A stretch of DNA of 64,000 nt, taken from Bradyrhizobium canariense. Lineage in GTDB: Bacteria; Pseudomonadota; Alphaproteobacteria; Rhizobiales; Xanthobacteraceae. A program made the translations under genes and the position numbers. Below the pieces are notes generated by a model that did no database searches, had not been told where the DNA came from, and saw nothing but the letters and a program-made list of their open reading frames with translations. Positions 1 to 8,396 of this stretch are shown here, piece by piece. Each line of letters starts with the position of its first letter. Position 1 is the stretch's first letter. The stretch lies in NCBI RefSeq assembly GCF_900105125.1, contig NZ_LT629750.1, forward strand, positions 7,281,001-7,345,000. Reading direction: 5' to 3'.

Positions 1-1577
1 AGCCGCAGATAGGGCGTCGCACCCGCCAGCGCTTCGTTTGGCGCCGAGGTGACGCGCTCCAGCAGCCAGCGGCTGGTGCGGTCCAGCGAATTCAGCGCGT
101 CGCGCAGTTTGGCGCCGGTCGTGCCAAATGCCGGATCGTTCGATGTTTCGACCCGTATGACGATCTCCGTGAGCTCGCCGAGCAAGGCCCAGACCGCCTC
201 GCCGCCATTGGCGGCGAGCTTGCGCGTCACCAGGTCGATCGACTGGATGCCGTTGGTGCCTTCGTAGATCGAGGTGATGCGCGCATCGCGAGAATACTGC
301 GCGGCGCCGGTCTCTTCGATGAATCCCATGCCGCCATGGATCTGCACGCCGAGATACGCCACTTCATTGCCGATGTCGGTGGAGAAGGCTTTTGCTATCG
401 GCGTCAGCAGCGCGCCGCGGGCGGCGGCGTCGGCCCGCGTTTTGGGGTCCTTTGCGCGCACGGAGACGTCGAGCGCCACGGCCGTCGCGTAGCAAATCGT
501 GCGCGCCGCCGCGGTGAGGGCGCGCATCTGCATCAGCATCCGCTTGACGTCGGGATGCACGATGATCGCATCCGAGCCGTCGCCCTTCTTGCCGATGGCG
601 CGGCCCTGGCGGCGGTCCTGCGCATAGGCCAGGGCCTGCTGATAGGCGCGATCGGCGATGCCGACGCCTTCGAGACCGACCCCCAGCCGCGCCTGGTTCA
701 TCATCGTGAACATGCACAGCATGCCGCGATTTTCCTCGCCGATCAGGTAGCCGATCGCGCCGCCATGGTCGCCCATCGTCATGGTGCAGGTTGGCGAAGC
801 ATGCATGCCGAGCTTGTGCTCGATGCCGCTCGGATAAATGTCGTTGCGCTGGCCCAGCGAGCCATCGGCGTTGACGAGGAATTTCGGAATCAGAAACAGC
901 GAAATGCCTTTGGTGCCCGCGGGCGCGTCGGGCAATCGCGCCAGCACGAAATGCACGATGTTATCGGTCATGTCGTGGTCGCCATAGGTGATGAAGATCT
1001 TGGTGCCCTTGATGCGATAGCTGCCGTCGGCCGCGCGCTCGGCGCGGGTGCGCAGCGCGCCGACATCCGATCCCGCCTGCGGCTCGGTGAGCTGCATGGT
1101 GCCGGTCCATTGGCCGGACACCAGCTTTCCGAGATAGATCTTCTTCAGTTCCTCGCTGCCATGCGCATCGAGCGCTTCGATCGCGCTGAGCGTCAGCAGC
1201 GGGCAGAGGCCGAACGCGGCATTCGAGGCGCTCCAGATTTCGGTGCAGGCGGCATTAATCGCGAGCGGAAGGCCCTGGCCGCCGAATGCTTCCGGCCCCG
1301 ATACGGCGTTCCAGCCGGCGGCCGTCCAGCGCTGATAAGCGTCGGGCCAGCCAGGCGCGGTGGTCACCTTGCCATCGTTGAGCTTGATGCCGTTCTCGTC
1401 ACCGACGCGATTGAGCGGCGCCAGCACGTCGCCGGCGAATTTTCCGGCTTCCTCCAGCACGGCCGCGGTGATGTCGCCGTCGAAGTCGCCGTAATGACCG
1501 GCTTCCATGGCGGCTTGCAGGCCGGCGCCATGGTTGAGGGCGAGCAGCATGTCGTTGATCGGCGCGCGGTAGGTCAT
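1..1577 (-). CDS. acyl-CoA dehydrogenase (5' part; runs off the window)
   Basis: The minus-strand frame starting at ATG 1577 opens with MTYRAPINDMLLALNHGAG and stays open to base 1, so the 3' end lies outside the window. Visible motifs fit the large acyl-CoA dehydrogenase family: a substrate/FAD segment TGTMQLTEPQAGSDVGALRT, then GMHASPTC, and near the C-terminus IYEGTNGIQ, which contains the catalytic-base glutamate of the family. The enzyme would oxidise acyl-CoA to trans-2-enoyl-CoA, passing electrons to an electron-transfer flavoprotein in the cytoplasm. The visible part is about 525 residues, so the protein belongs to the long (about 590 aa) subgroup. Substrate chain length cannot be read from the sequence. 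The long plus-strand open frame across it is a shadow of high-GC codon use. Confidence 0.93.
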   Translation of the reverse strand, partial: MTYRAPINDMLLALNHGAGLQAAMEAGHYGDFDGDITAAVLEEAGKFAGDVLAPLNRVGDENGIKLNDGKVTTAPGWPDAYQRWTAAGWNAVSGPEAFGGQGLPLAINAACTEIWSASNAAFGLCPLLTLSAIEALDAHGSEELKKIYLGKLVSGQWTGTMQLTEPQAGSDVGALRTRAERAADGSYRIKGTKIFITYGDHDMTDNIVHFVLARLPDAPAGTKGISLFLIPKFLVNADGSLGQRNDIYPSGIEHKLGMHASPTCTMTMGDHGGAIGYLIGEENRGMLCMFTMMNQARLGVGLEGVGIADRAYQQALAYAQDRRQGRAIGKKGDGSDAIIVHPDVKRMLMQMRALTAAARTICYATAVALDVSVRAKDPKTRADAAARGALLTPIAKAFSTDIGNEVAYLGVQIHGGMGFIEETGAAQYSRDARITSIYEGTNGIQSIDLVTRKLAANGGEAVWALLGELTEIVIRVETSNDPAFGTTGAKLRDALNSLDRTSRWLLERVTSAPNEALAGATPYLR

Positions 1578-1908
1578 GACCGTGGTCTCGCTAAGGGTGT
1601 CTCGCCAAGGGATCGGAACGGCGGACTGCCGTCTTCCCACGAAATTGCCGTTCTCTCAACTCTTCGGAAGGGCCGGAGGAGTACGTTCCGGAGAGGGTTG
1701 GCGGGGCGGCGGTCCGCCGCAACCGACGTCATTTCGAGCCATAAAGACATTATTATGGAGGATTATAAGGGACAAACCGGGTAGCCTGATTTCGCCTGAA
1801 AATCAGGCTCCAGGCTGTTGAAATGGTTCAACTCCCTCTATAGACCGGCGTTGCCGGAGGGAATCCGCAGGGGACGTCACCGCCCCCGGTGTGTTTCCGA
1901 CAGCCTGT
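1578..1908. other. intergenic region with perfect inverted repeat (1783-1809)
   Basis: No gene is visible between the acyl-CoA dehydrogenase start and the tRNA. It holds a perfect 10-bp inverted repeat, AGCCTGATTT at 1783-1792 and AAATCAGGCT at 1800-1809, with a short loop. There is no T-run after it on either strand, so a classical intrinsic terminator is not supported. It could be an operator or an RNA hairpin. Confidence 0.5.
1818..1844 (+). promoter_or_regulatory. possible sigma-70 promoter of tRNA-Gln
   Basis: TTGAAA (1818-1823) and TATAGA (1839-1844) are spaced 15 bp apart, about 65 bp before the tRNA. The spacing is slightly short, so this is a weak call made mainly from position. Confidence 0.35.
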
Positions 1909-1983
1909 TGGGGCGTAGCCAAGCGGTAAGGCAGCGGATTTTGATTCCGCCATTCGGAGGTTCGATCCCTCCCGCCCCAGCCA
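1909..1983 (+). tRNA. tRNA-Gln (anticodon TTG)
   Basis: A complete cloverleaf can be folded by eye. The acceptor arm TGGGGCG (1909-1915) pairs with CGCCCCA (1973-1979), followed by a discriminator G and a genome-encoded CCA. The anticodon stem GCGGA/TCCGC encloses the loop TTTTGAT, giving anticodon TTG, which reads CAA and CAG. The T arm contains GGTTCGATCCC. A defence-type gene block begins about 370 bp downstream, as is common beside tRNA genes, but I found no integrase next to it and no second copy of the tRNA 3' end. Confidence 0.96.
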
Positions 1984-2352
1984 GCCATTCCGCCGTTCGG
2001 CGAGACTTCCCAAGAGACGCGAGAATGGGCCGGAAATCCCGGCTTTTCGCGCATTCGGTTTTGTCTCTGGACTCCCAACGCGCCGGACCTCGGGCGCTAA
2101 TTGCCGAAAGTCTCCGACCACAGCCCGGAATATTCCCATTTTGCGGAGACTATCGGCGGAGACTTGGTGCGATCGCGACTGCCGCCCGCGTTATCCCTTG
2201 ATCAGGACGGCCATATTGGGAGCCAAGTGTTCCGTACCGCCCGCGAGAGCGGTTGTGCGTGAGGGATCGCTCGGGCACCGTGCGAGCCGGCCTGCCACAC
2301 GAGGTAACGCGAGTCGACCAATGGCCTGCCGCCGCCCTTAGAACCGGCACCC
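1984..2352. other. intergenic stretch between tRNA-Gln and the ABC-3C operon
   Basis: I see no convincing gene here. Short open frames on both strands lack recognisable motifs and ribosome binding sites. It separates the tRNA from the 3' end of the ABC-3C ATPase gene and may contain an island boundary, but no direct repeat of the tRNA end is visible. Confidence 0.5.
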
Positions 2353-4269
2353 TTAGTTCGAAATGTGAAGCTCAGTAAGGTGTCTACGTGCAGCGCCCTC
2401 AAGCCCCGCGAACGATGCGCCGGTTATAATCATCTGTGCTTGGGCGAACTCCTCTCGTTCCAACAGTTCGATGAACGGCTGGACGATGAAGTTCTCTTTA
2501 TCTTCGATCAGCTCACCAGCAAATTCGGCGGGCATATCCAGAATTACCAGACCTGGATAATGGCACTGGGCCTGGGCACTCAGCGTCAACAGTCCGTAGT
2601 GGTAAGCCATGAGGAAGTACAGGGAGTCCGTTCCTCCCAGCGCGGCTTGCCATTTCTTCGATCCAACTTTGAATCTGAACGAATTGGCCGAAATGTCCAA
2701 TGACACGTCGTTGTGCGGCCAGGTGCCCGGCTTTAGCCGATCGATCGCATGCAGGTACTCGTTCATTCCATCTGCCAGTACCTTACTGGCGTCGTCGAAG
2801 TCGGTTGCGCGGATCATCGCGCTCACAGTTTCGTCCAGGGGTCTGATGCGTTTTTCAATCTCGGTGATTTCAGATCCCAGCTTCAGGCCAAGTTCTACAG
2901 CACCCTTTAACCGACCGAGCTGCCGTTGCCGCTCGTTCAGTTCGCCGAGTTCCATGTCTGTGGCGCTGATCTGTTCGCTGACCAAAGCAGAAACAGCCGC
3001 ACGCAAGGGTGCGAGTTCGTTGTCTACCATCTTCAGGGTCTCTTTAGAATCTACGAGTTGTACCTCGATGCGCTTGCTGTCGCGGTGAAGAAGACTTAGC
3101 AGTTGTTGCGCCTCGGCTAGTTCCCCGTTCAAACGCTCGCTCTCGAATTTTAGCCTGGCCGCACCAAGCTCCTGAATCGCGGGTCCGTCGGGTAACTCCT
3201 GACTGCATAAAAAGCAGCTATGGGGCCTCGATGCTTTATTCGTTACCGATTGATCACAAGCCGGGCAATGAGTTACACGCAAGTCGGCCAGCAATTCTCC
3301 TGCGTCGCTGACACGGCTCAAGCGCTCCAGTTCCCCGTTAAGGGTCTCCTGATAAGCCTTCATTTCGGCGATACGTTCGGTGACACCCGCCGCTCGCTTG
3401 CTTAATTCCTCCATTCCGATCACGAGACTGGCTCGCTTTTCTCCGAGTTCCTGACTGCGAACGCGTCCACTTGCCGGCAATGAGTTCGTCCGGATCGATT
3501 CGAGAATTTCGGTTCGTCTAATGCGAAGCTCGTTAGCGCTGTCTTCAAGCCGCTTTTGCGCTTCCACAACGCGGGCAATGGTTATAGCTCCCTTGAAGTC
3601 GGCATCCGCCAGTACATCACCCGCCAGCTCTTGCAAGGTCGCTTCATATTGCTCCCGTCGCGCCTGAAGTTTGGCGGCTTCAGTCTTCAATCGGATTAGT
3701 TCTCCGTATTCGTCACTAAAGACGCTCTCGGCCAAGCCTAAGAACTGAAGCAGACAGGCGTGTTGTTCACCTTCTGGCTGCTTGTCAGCAATATCGGTCC
3801 AGAACCGCTGCTGGCGGAATATATGTCGTAATAGCATCCGAAAGCTTAGTTCCGGCCACGTTTGACCGGAGTACGGGCTGCCTTTCGGGAAGTGAAGCAA
3901 AGGTATGTTCAGCTTCTCTAGTAACAGGCGCTGAAAATCTTGCGAACCCATCGGAACGCCGTTGACGAAGACCTTTGATTTTGCGCCCAGTTCGTCCCAT
4001 TTCCGCTCGACGTGTAGGGTGTCATCAGCGACGCGCATTATGGCGGAAGCGCCACCGTATTTGATGGCAAGATGCTCATCGATGTCGGACTCGAACGGAT
4101 TGGCTCCGCTGTCGCCAAGCAGGAAGTCGAGCGTCTGAAGCCAGCGCGTCTTTCCAGTGTTTGGGCGGCCGACAAGGACATTGACACCGTCCTCGAAGAT
4201 TAGCTCTTCCGGTGCTCCGACTGTCTTTCGGCGTTCCACTCTCATAATGCGAAGCGTTGGCGTGCTCAT
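2353..4269 (-). CDS. ABC-3C system SMC/Rad50-like ATPase
   Basis: The 638-aa protein has an ABC-type P-loop GRPNTGKT at residues 34-41, long coiled-coil stretches (about 190-330 and 365-480) and a zinc-hook-like pair CPAC (335-338) and CFLC (352-355) between them. A Walker B strand LVILDMP follows at 574-580. This split-ATPase plan with a central cysteine hook is that of the ATPase in ABC three-component (ABC-3C) conflict systems, related to Rad50/SMC. It is the last of three genes on this strand and its ATG overlaps the stop of the middle component as ATGA (4266-4269). By family knowledge it probably senses invading nucleoprotein and licenses the effector; that role is inferred. Cytoplasmic. 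Confidence 0.85.
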   Translation of the reverse strand: MSTPTLRIMRVERRKTVGAPEELIFEDGVNVLVGRPNTGKTRWLQTLDFLLGDSGANPFESDIDEHLAIKYGGASAIMRVADDTLHVERKWDELGAKSKVFVNGVPMGSQDFQRLLLEKLNIPLLHFPKGSPYSGQTWPELSFRMLLRHIFRQQRFWTDIADKQPEGEQHACLLQFLGLAESVFSDEYGELIRLKTEAAKLQARREQYEATLQELAGDVLADADFKGAITIARVVEAQKRLEDSANELRIRRTEILESIRTNSLPASGRVRSQELGEKRASLVIGMEELSKRAAGVTERIAEMKAYQETLNGELERLSRVSDAGELLADLRVTHCPACDQSVTNKASRPHSCFLCSQELPDGPAIQELGAARLKFESERLNGELAEAQQLLSLLHRDSKRIEVQLVDSKETLKMVDNELAPLRAAVSALVSEQISATDMELGELNERQRQLGRLKGAVELGLKLGSEITEIEKRIRPLDETVSAMIRATDFDDASKVLADGMNEYLHAIDRLKPGTWPHNDVSLDISANSFRFKVGSKKWQAALGGTDSLYFLMAYHYGLLTLSAQAQCHYPGLVILDMPAEFAGELIEDKENFIVQPFIELLEREEFAQAQMIITGASFAGLEGAARRHLTELHISN

Positions 4270-4814
4270 CGGCGTATCACCTCTCCGAGGGGCTTCTTGC
4301 CGACTTCCTCGTCAAACAAATTGTAAATCAGTTTCTTGAGCGTGCTGCCGCTCTTGGAGCCAAATTCCTTTTTGACGGCACGCATTCTTTCAACAAGCAA
4401 GGCAAAGGACGGCTTTCCCGCGAGCGCAGTCGCTCTTTTTCGCCCATCAGGCGTCAGCGTTATCAAATAGCCGTTCTTCTTCTTCACGACCTCGATCAAT
4501 TGCCGCGCTTCGAGATAGGCCAGAACATGGTAGTATCGTTTGTCCCATGGGCCGTAGTGATGCCGGACCATAGCGGACTCGACTGTATTATTGCTTTCTG
4601 CAACAGGCGGCGATGCGTTCTTTGCGACTGCGAAGAAATCTGGATATCTCACGAAGAAATCCAGCTTCGCCATTTTTGTCAATCCGTCGATCCGGTTGCC
4701 GGTTCCGCACAGGCTGATAAGTAGGAGTATCCTAGCTGCGTGAAATTCAACAATGTTGTCCGCAGACAAAGGCAAGCTGACCGGGGCGAAGCCTATTTGT
4801 TTTATCGACTTCAT
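4266..4814 (-). CDS. ABC-3C system middle component
   Basis: This 182-aa protein lies between the effector and ATPase genes, with ATGA overlaps at both ends (4811-4814 and 4266-4269). I therefore chose the ATG at 4814 over an upstream in-frame start at 4844. It opens with MKSIKQIGFAPVSLPLSADN and contains a winged-helix-like C-terminal half (YYHVLAYLEARQLIEVV, then GYLITLTPDGRKRA). The size, the helical N-terminus, the winged-helix-like part and the gene order match the middle component of ABC-3C systems, thought to bridge ATPase and effector. No catalytic motif is seen. The assignment rests heavily on context. Confidence 0.8.
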   Translation of the reverse strand: MKSIKQIGFAPVSLPLSADNIVEFHAARILLLISLCGTGNRIDGLTKMAKLDFFVRYPDFFAVAKNASPPVAESNNTVESAMVRHHYGPWDKRYYHVLAYLEARQLIEVVKKKNGYLITLTPDGRKRATALAGKPSFALLVERMRAVKKEFGSKSGSTLKKLIYNLFDEEVGKKPLGEVIRR

Positions 4815-5965
4815 CGCTCTTGCCTCGTGAAACGATGAAGGCACCTGTCCGCGATGTCGTACATGCAGCCTTTCAGAAAGGCTGACCGGTCATCAACAGA
4901 GTTGGACGAGTTCTGACTAATGGCATCCATTTTCTGCAGGCACAAAGAATGGAAGGTCGCTCCGTCAACAGACAGCTCGCCTGCCATCTGTCCGGCACGC
5001 AACGTGGCAAGCTCCGACTTGACCCGCCGTTGCATCGCTTGGACATCGTTCTCGCTCATATAACGTGGCGTACGCATCATTTGCGCATAATCACGCCGCA
5101 ACTCTAATGCCATTCTGATCTGGTCGTCAGAAAGACTCGCGTCGTCCATCTTCTCCCGAAGTTTGGCGCCGGACACGTCGGAGCTTCCATCGACAAGTTC
5201 TTGAAGCCGATCATTCCACCACGCCAAAAGTGCCGCGCGGCTTATGATCTTTTTAGCCCTGTCGGGAATCCAGAATGCCCGCCCTGCGTCATAAGCCCAC
5301 GAGCGCAGTTCGCTTTCCACGACTTCTGCCTGCTCGGGCAGAATGAAAAATTTCTGACTGATGGCGATCTTCAGGATGCGCAACACGTTTTTGCTGCGGA
5401 TCGTATCTTGGTCATGTCGCACGTCCCAAAGACAGTGCTCAAGCCAATATTCGATGCCGCTTCCCTTCGCCGACGTGAAATCGGGAAGCCTTTCCTTTAC
5501 GGATACCGAAAGCGCGCCGAAGTCCGCACAGGTGGTTTCACGTCCGGTCCCGTAGCAGGGATATGTCAACAGCCTGAGTTCTGAATTTACATCTCGCAGC
5601 GTGACAATCCGAAAGCGTGCGGTCTCTTTATGCTGATCGCGAGTCAGCGACTTTGCGCAAACGGAATCCGCCCCTTTCGCGCAAAGGCTCGCGACCGACC
5701 AAAGTGTATCTGGTTCATTCGATTTGACTTGGACGTATTCGACGAACTCTTCGCCGTCCTGCACGCGCTTGATTAAGATGTCGTCGTGCGTCTCGCAATG
5801 CACCTTTTGAATGGTCGCATCTTCGATCATATCCAGGAAAATATCGACGACGATCTCGTCTTGATACGAAAGGCCTGCCCGCGCAGCCGGCCCGCCTTCC
5901 TCATGCGGATGATGGTCGTCAATGGATGGCCACTCGATCTCACCAGTGCTTGCTTCGTCGGACAT
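4811..5965 (-). CDS. ABC-3C effector with DUF4297/Cap4-like nuclease domain
   Basis: The predicted 384-aa protein (ATG 5965) carries near its N-terminus a block beginning AGLSYQDEIVVDIFLDMIED, followed by ETHDDILI and EYVQVKSNE. The E58, D61-D62 and Q79-x-K81 pattern (numbered from ATG 5965) fits the PD-(D/E)xK-type DUF4297 endonuclease fold found in Cap4 and in ABC-3C effectors. The remaining 280 residues are mainly helical and unrecognised. It is first in the three-gene operon and its stop overlaps the next start. An in-frame TTG at 6013 would add 16 residues; neither start has a strong ribosome binding site. I infer that it degrades DNA on activation, causing phage exclusion or cell death. 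Confidence 0.8.
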   Translation of the reverse strand: MSDEASTGEIEWPSIDDHHPHEEGGPAARAGLSYQDEIVVDIFLDMIEDATIQKVHCETHDDILIKRVQDGEEFVEYVQVKSNEPDTLWSVASLCAKGADSVCAKSLTRDQHKETARFRIVTLRDVNSELRLLTYPCYGTGRETTCADFGALSVSVKERLPDFTSAKGSGIEYWLEHCLWDVRHDQDTIRSKNVLRILKIAISQKFFILPEQAEVVESELRSWAYDAGRAFWIPDRAKKIISRAALLAWWNDRLQELVDGSSDVSGAKLREKMDDASLSDDQIRMALELRRDYAQMMRTPRYMSENDVQAMQRRVKSELATLRAGQMAGELSVDGATFHSLCLQKMDAISQNSSNSVDDRSAFLKGCMYDIADRCLHRFTRQER

Positions 5966-6495
5966 GCTGGGCGTTTCAATCGGTAGCTTTTCAGTTAGCT
6001 CCAACCCTTTCAAATTTTTCTGGTAACCGCAACGCTGAATTGCTTAATTTCGATAATACAGCTTCGGTTGCACGTTTAATAGCTCTTCCCGGCAAGTGGT
6101 GTACCGAGACCGGCACGAAAAAGTCGCAAGGCTTCGTAATCGACGGCTTCGGCTGTCGGCGCCGCTCTCGCCTGGCCGTCGTCGCCCGCTTCTGCTATCA
6201 GCGGGAATGCCGCATCGGGTCGGGAGATCGGCTTCAGCTTGGCTGGCGGATCTGCCACTGTCTGCGATTGGGTTGATCACGCCACCGGCGCATTGCGCCC
6301 GTTTCCCGGTATCCCATCGCCTTAGCCGCTAGGATGAGCCGCAAAGTGCCGTTCCGTGAAGAAAGGCGTGGGCTCCATGGCTGGATTTCAGGCGGTGGCC
6401 CGAAAGGATTCCGCGACGTGATGAAGAAACGGAGCCATCGCCTGAACTTTAGGTGACTACTCCCACTTTGGCCGAAAACATACTATCTTTGCGCA
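5966..6495. other. divergent intergenic region between two conflict-type operons
   Basis: These 530 bp separate the minus-strand ABC-3C operon from the plus-strand DuOB-DUF488 operon, so they must hold both promoters. I see no convincing gene. No recognisable promoter pair or operator stands out, and the DuOB start codon lacks a clear Shine-Dalgarno sequence. Confidence 0.5.
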
Positions 6496-7206
6496 ATGGC
6501 CTATCTGCCGCCTTACACGAAGTCATTTCTCTGCCTTGCCAATTCGCGCAAGCCAGGTGGACATTGCGTGGCGGGACGAACATTCAATCAGCAGAGCTAC
6601 ACTGAGTGGCTCCGACCGGTGAGCACGCGAAATACGCATGAGATTTCCGACGCTGAACTCACTTATGCCGATGGCACGGGTGCGAAACTTCTCGACGTAA
6701 TCAAGGTTACATGCTCACAATCGCAGCCACTCTACTATCAGACCGAGAACCATGTTATCGCGCCTGTATGCTGGGAAAAGCTTCAGAGCACAACATGGAA
6801 CCATGTCACTGCCGCTACGGAGACCACTAACGGCGCTCTTTGGCACGATGGATTGAGCAGCTATCACGGGATGAATGACAAGGTTCCCGAAGCGATCGCG
6901 CAAATCTTGACCAACTCTCTTATGCTAGTGAATCCTCAGACCCTCACGCTAGTAGTGGCTCAGGAATCGAAATACATAGGCGGATACGAACGGCGTGTCC
7001 GCGCGGAATTTTCGTACAACAATACGCAGTACAACTTCGTTGTGACCGACCCGTGGATTGAGACCAAATACTTCGCCCTTCCTGATGGGAAGTACAACGT
7101 TCCGACGTCTCGCCTCTGCTTGAGCCTTCCGGAAATTCTTAATGGTAACGCGACCAAGCTCGTTGCTGCCGTGATAACGCCTGAAAACGTGACGGGGCGG
7201 CAATGA
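6496..7206 (+). CDS. dual OB-fold (DuOB) domain protein
   Basis: The 236-aa protein opens with SFLCLANSRKPGGHCVAGR, then WLRPVSTRNTHEIS, YADGTGAKLLDVIKV and YYQTENHVI. This order (LANS-GG-C-AG, W-RPVS, DGT-LLD, QTEN) is the pattern I know from proteins annotated as dual OB domain-containing. No catalytic motif, signal peptide or membrane segment is visible, so a cytoplasmic nucleic-acid or nucleotide-binding role is an inference from the OB folds. Its stop overlaps the next start as ATGA (7203-7206), so it is translationally coupled to the first DUF488 gene. The ATG has no obvious ribosome binding site. The biological role of this gene set is unknown to me. Confidence 0.75.
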   Translation: MAYLPPYTKSFLCLANSRKPGGHCVAGRTFNQQSYTEWLRPVSTRNTHEISDAELTYADGTGAKLLDVIKVTCSQSQPLYYQTENHVIAPVCWEKLQSTTWNHVTAATETTNGALWHDGLSSYHGMNDKVPEAIAQILTNSLMLVNPQTLTLVVAQESKYIGGYERRVRAEFSYNNTQYNFVVTDPWIETKYFALPDGKYNVPTSRLCLSLPEILNGNATKLVAAVITPENVTGRQ

Positions 7207-7832
7207 CTGATGCTGTATATACGATCGGGCACTCCACGCAGACCATTGATCGGTTCGTTGGCCTTTTAAAAAAACACGGCATAACCGCCGTTGCCGACGT
7301 GCGCTCACGACCGTTCAGTCGAATGAATCCTCAGTTTAACCGGCCCGAACTGAAGGAAAAGCTTCGCGAGGCCCATATCAAGTATGTTTTTCTTGGTCGA
7401 GAATTGGGTGCGCGTTCGCAAGATCGAAGTTGTTACTGCAACGGTCAGGTTCAATACGATCTGTTAGCGCGTAGTGATCTGTTCCAGGAGGGTATTAAGC
7501 GCTTGAAAGACGGACGCCAGGAATTCTGTATTGCGCTTATGTGCGCCGAGAAAGAGCCGCTTGACTGCCATCGGACTATTTTAGTCGCGCGAGAGCTAAC
7601 AGACGCTGGCATTCCGGTGATTCATATTCTCTACGACGGACAAACAGAGCGACACGATGACACAATTAATCGGCTCGTTGGAATGCTTCAAATCCCAAAT
7701 GCAGATATGTTTCGAGAGCAATCGGCTGTCATAAAAGATGCTTACGAGAAGCGATCCAAAGAAATAGCGTATCGTGAAGAAAGCCCAACAGGGAACGACG
7801 AGCAGGACGCTTCGATAAGGCATGCAGAATGA
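7203..7832 (+). CDS. DUF488 family protein (first copy)
   Basis: The 209-aa protein starts VYTIGHSTQTIDRFVGLL, has VADVRSRPFSRMNPQFN, and then ALMCAEKEPLDCHRTILVA at residues 111-129. These are the DUF488 hallmarks: the TIGHS strand, the DVR(S/R) motif, and the C-x-E-x3-P-x2-CHR signature (C114, C122, H123, R124) that may bind metal or act in catalysis. The last 40 residues form a charged tail unlike the second copy. It overlaps the DuOB gene upstream and the second DUF488 gene downstream by ATGA, so the three are one transcript. DUF488 proteins are biochemically uncharacterised as far as I know. Confidence 0.88.
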   Translation: MTDAVYTIGHSTQTIDRFVGLLKKHGITAVADVRSRPFSRMNPQFNRPELKEKLREAHIKYVFLGRELGARSQDRSCYCNGQVQYDLLARSDLFQEGIKRLKDGRQEFCIALMCAEKEPLDCHRTILVARELTDAGIPVIHILYDGQTERHDDTINRLVGMLQIPNADMFREQSAVIKDAYEKRSKEIAYREESPTGNDEQDASIRHAE

Positions 7833-8260
7833 AATTGTTCACGATTGGCTTCACCAAGACGACCGCAGAGGTTTTTTTTACCCGGTTGTCGCGTGCAAAC
7901 GTTCGTAGGCTTGTCGACGTTCGGTTGAATAACGTATCGCAGCTGGCTGGGTTCGCCAAAAAGGACGATCTCCGCTATTTCACAAAATCGATCTGTCATA
8001 TTGACTACGAACATCTACTCACGTTGGCGCCGACTCAAGACATATTAGATGAGTACAAGAAATCGAAAGGGTCGTGGCATGCTTATGCCGAGAAATTCTT
8101 AGATTTGATGGCTCAGCGCAAGATCGAAAATCTCGACAGAGAAAAATTGGATGGTGGTTGCCTCCTTTGCAGCGAAGACAAGCCTCACCATTGCCATCGC
8201 CGCTTAGTCGCTGAATATTTGAAGGGGAAGTGGAGCGACGTCGAGGTGGTCCACCTGTAG
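7829..8260 (+). CDS. DUF488 family protein (second, divergent copy)
   Basis: This 143-aa protein starts MKLFTIGFTKTTAEVFFTRL, then LVDVRLNNVSQLAGFAKKDD, and carries CLLCSEDKPHHCHRRLVAEY at residues 111-130. The cysteine-histidine signature (C114, C122, H123, R124) falls at the same residue numbers as in the upstream copy although the rest is very different, so the two are old paralogues with separate roles rather than a recent duplication. It belongs to the LNxxSQxxGF subgroup of DUF488. ATGA overlap (7829-7832) couples it to the preceding gene. Two different DUF488 members in one operon suggests a heteromeric complex; this is inference. Confidence 0.88.
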   Translation: MKLFTIGFTKTTAEVFFTRLSRANVRRLVDVRLNNVSQLAGFAKKDDLRYFTKSICHIDYEHLLTLAPTQDILDEYKKSKGSWHAYAEKFLDLMAQRKIENLDREKLDGGCLLCSEDKPHHCHRRLVAEYLKGKWSDVEVVHL

Positions 8261-8396
8261 TGGTGAGCGTGCCTCGCCGGTTTATCAGTTGAAAAAAATT
8301 CCATAACGTTCGATAGGCGCCATCCGGCCCGGTTGAATAGCGATTGAGAGCGCTTACGGCCGGGGTCCTCGGTTCGGCAGGGGTTGAGTCCGAATG

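Noticed and set aside
336..1784. 482-codon plus-strand open frame
   Set aside because: It is antisense to the acyl-CoA dehydrogenase and has no motif; long antisense frames are usual in GC-rich codon-biased genes.
1909..8300. Attachment-site duplication of the tRNA-Gln 3' end
   Set aside because: I found no second copy of the tRNA 3' sequence in the window and no integrase beside the tRNA.
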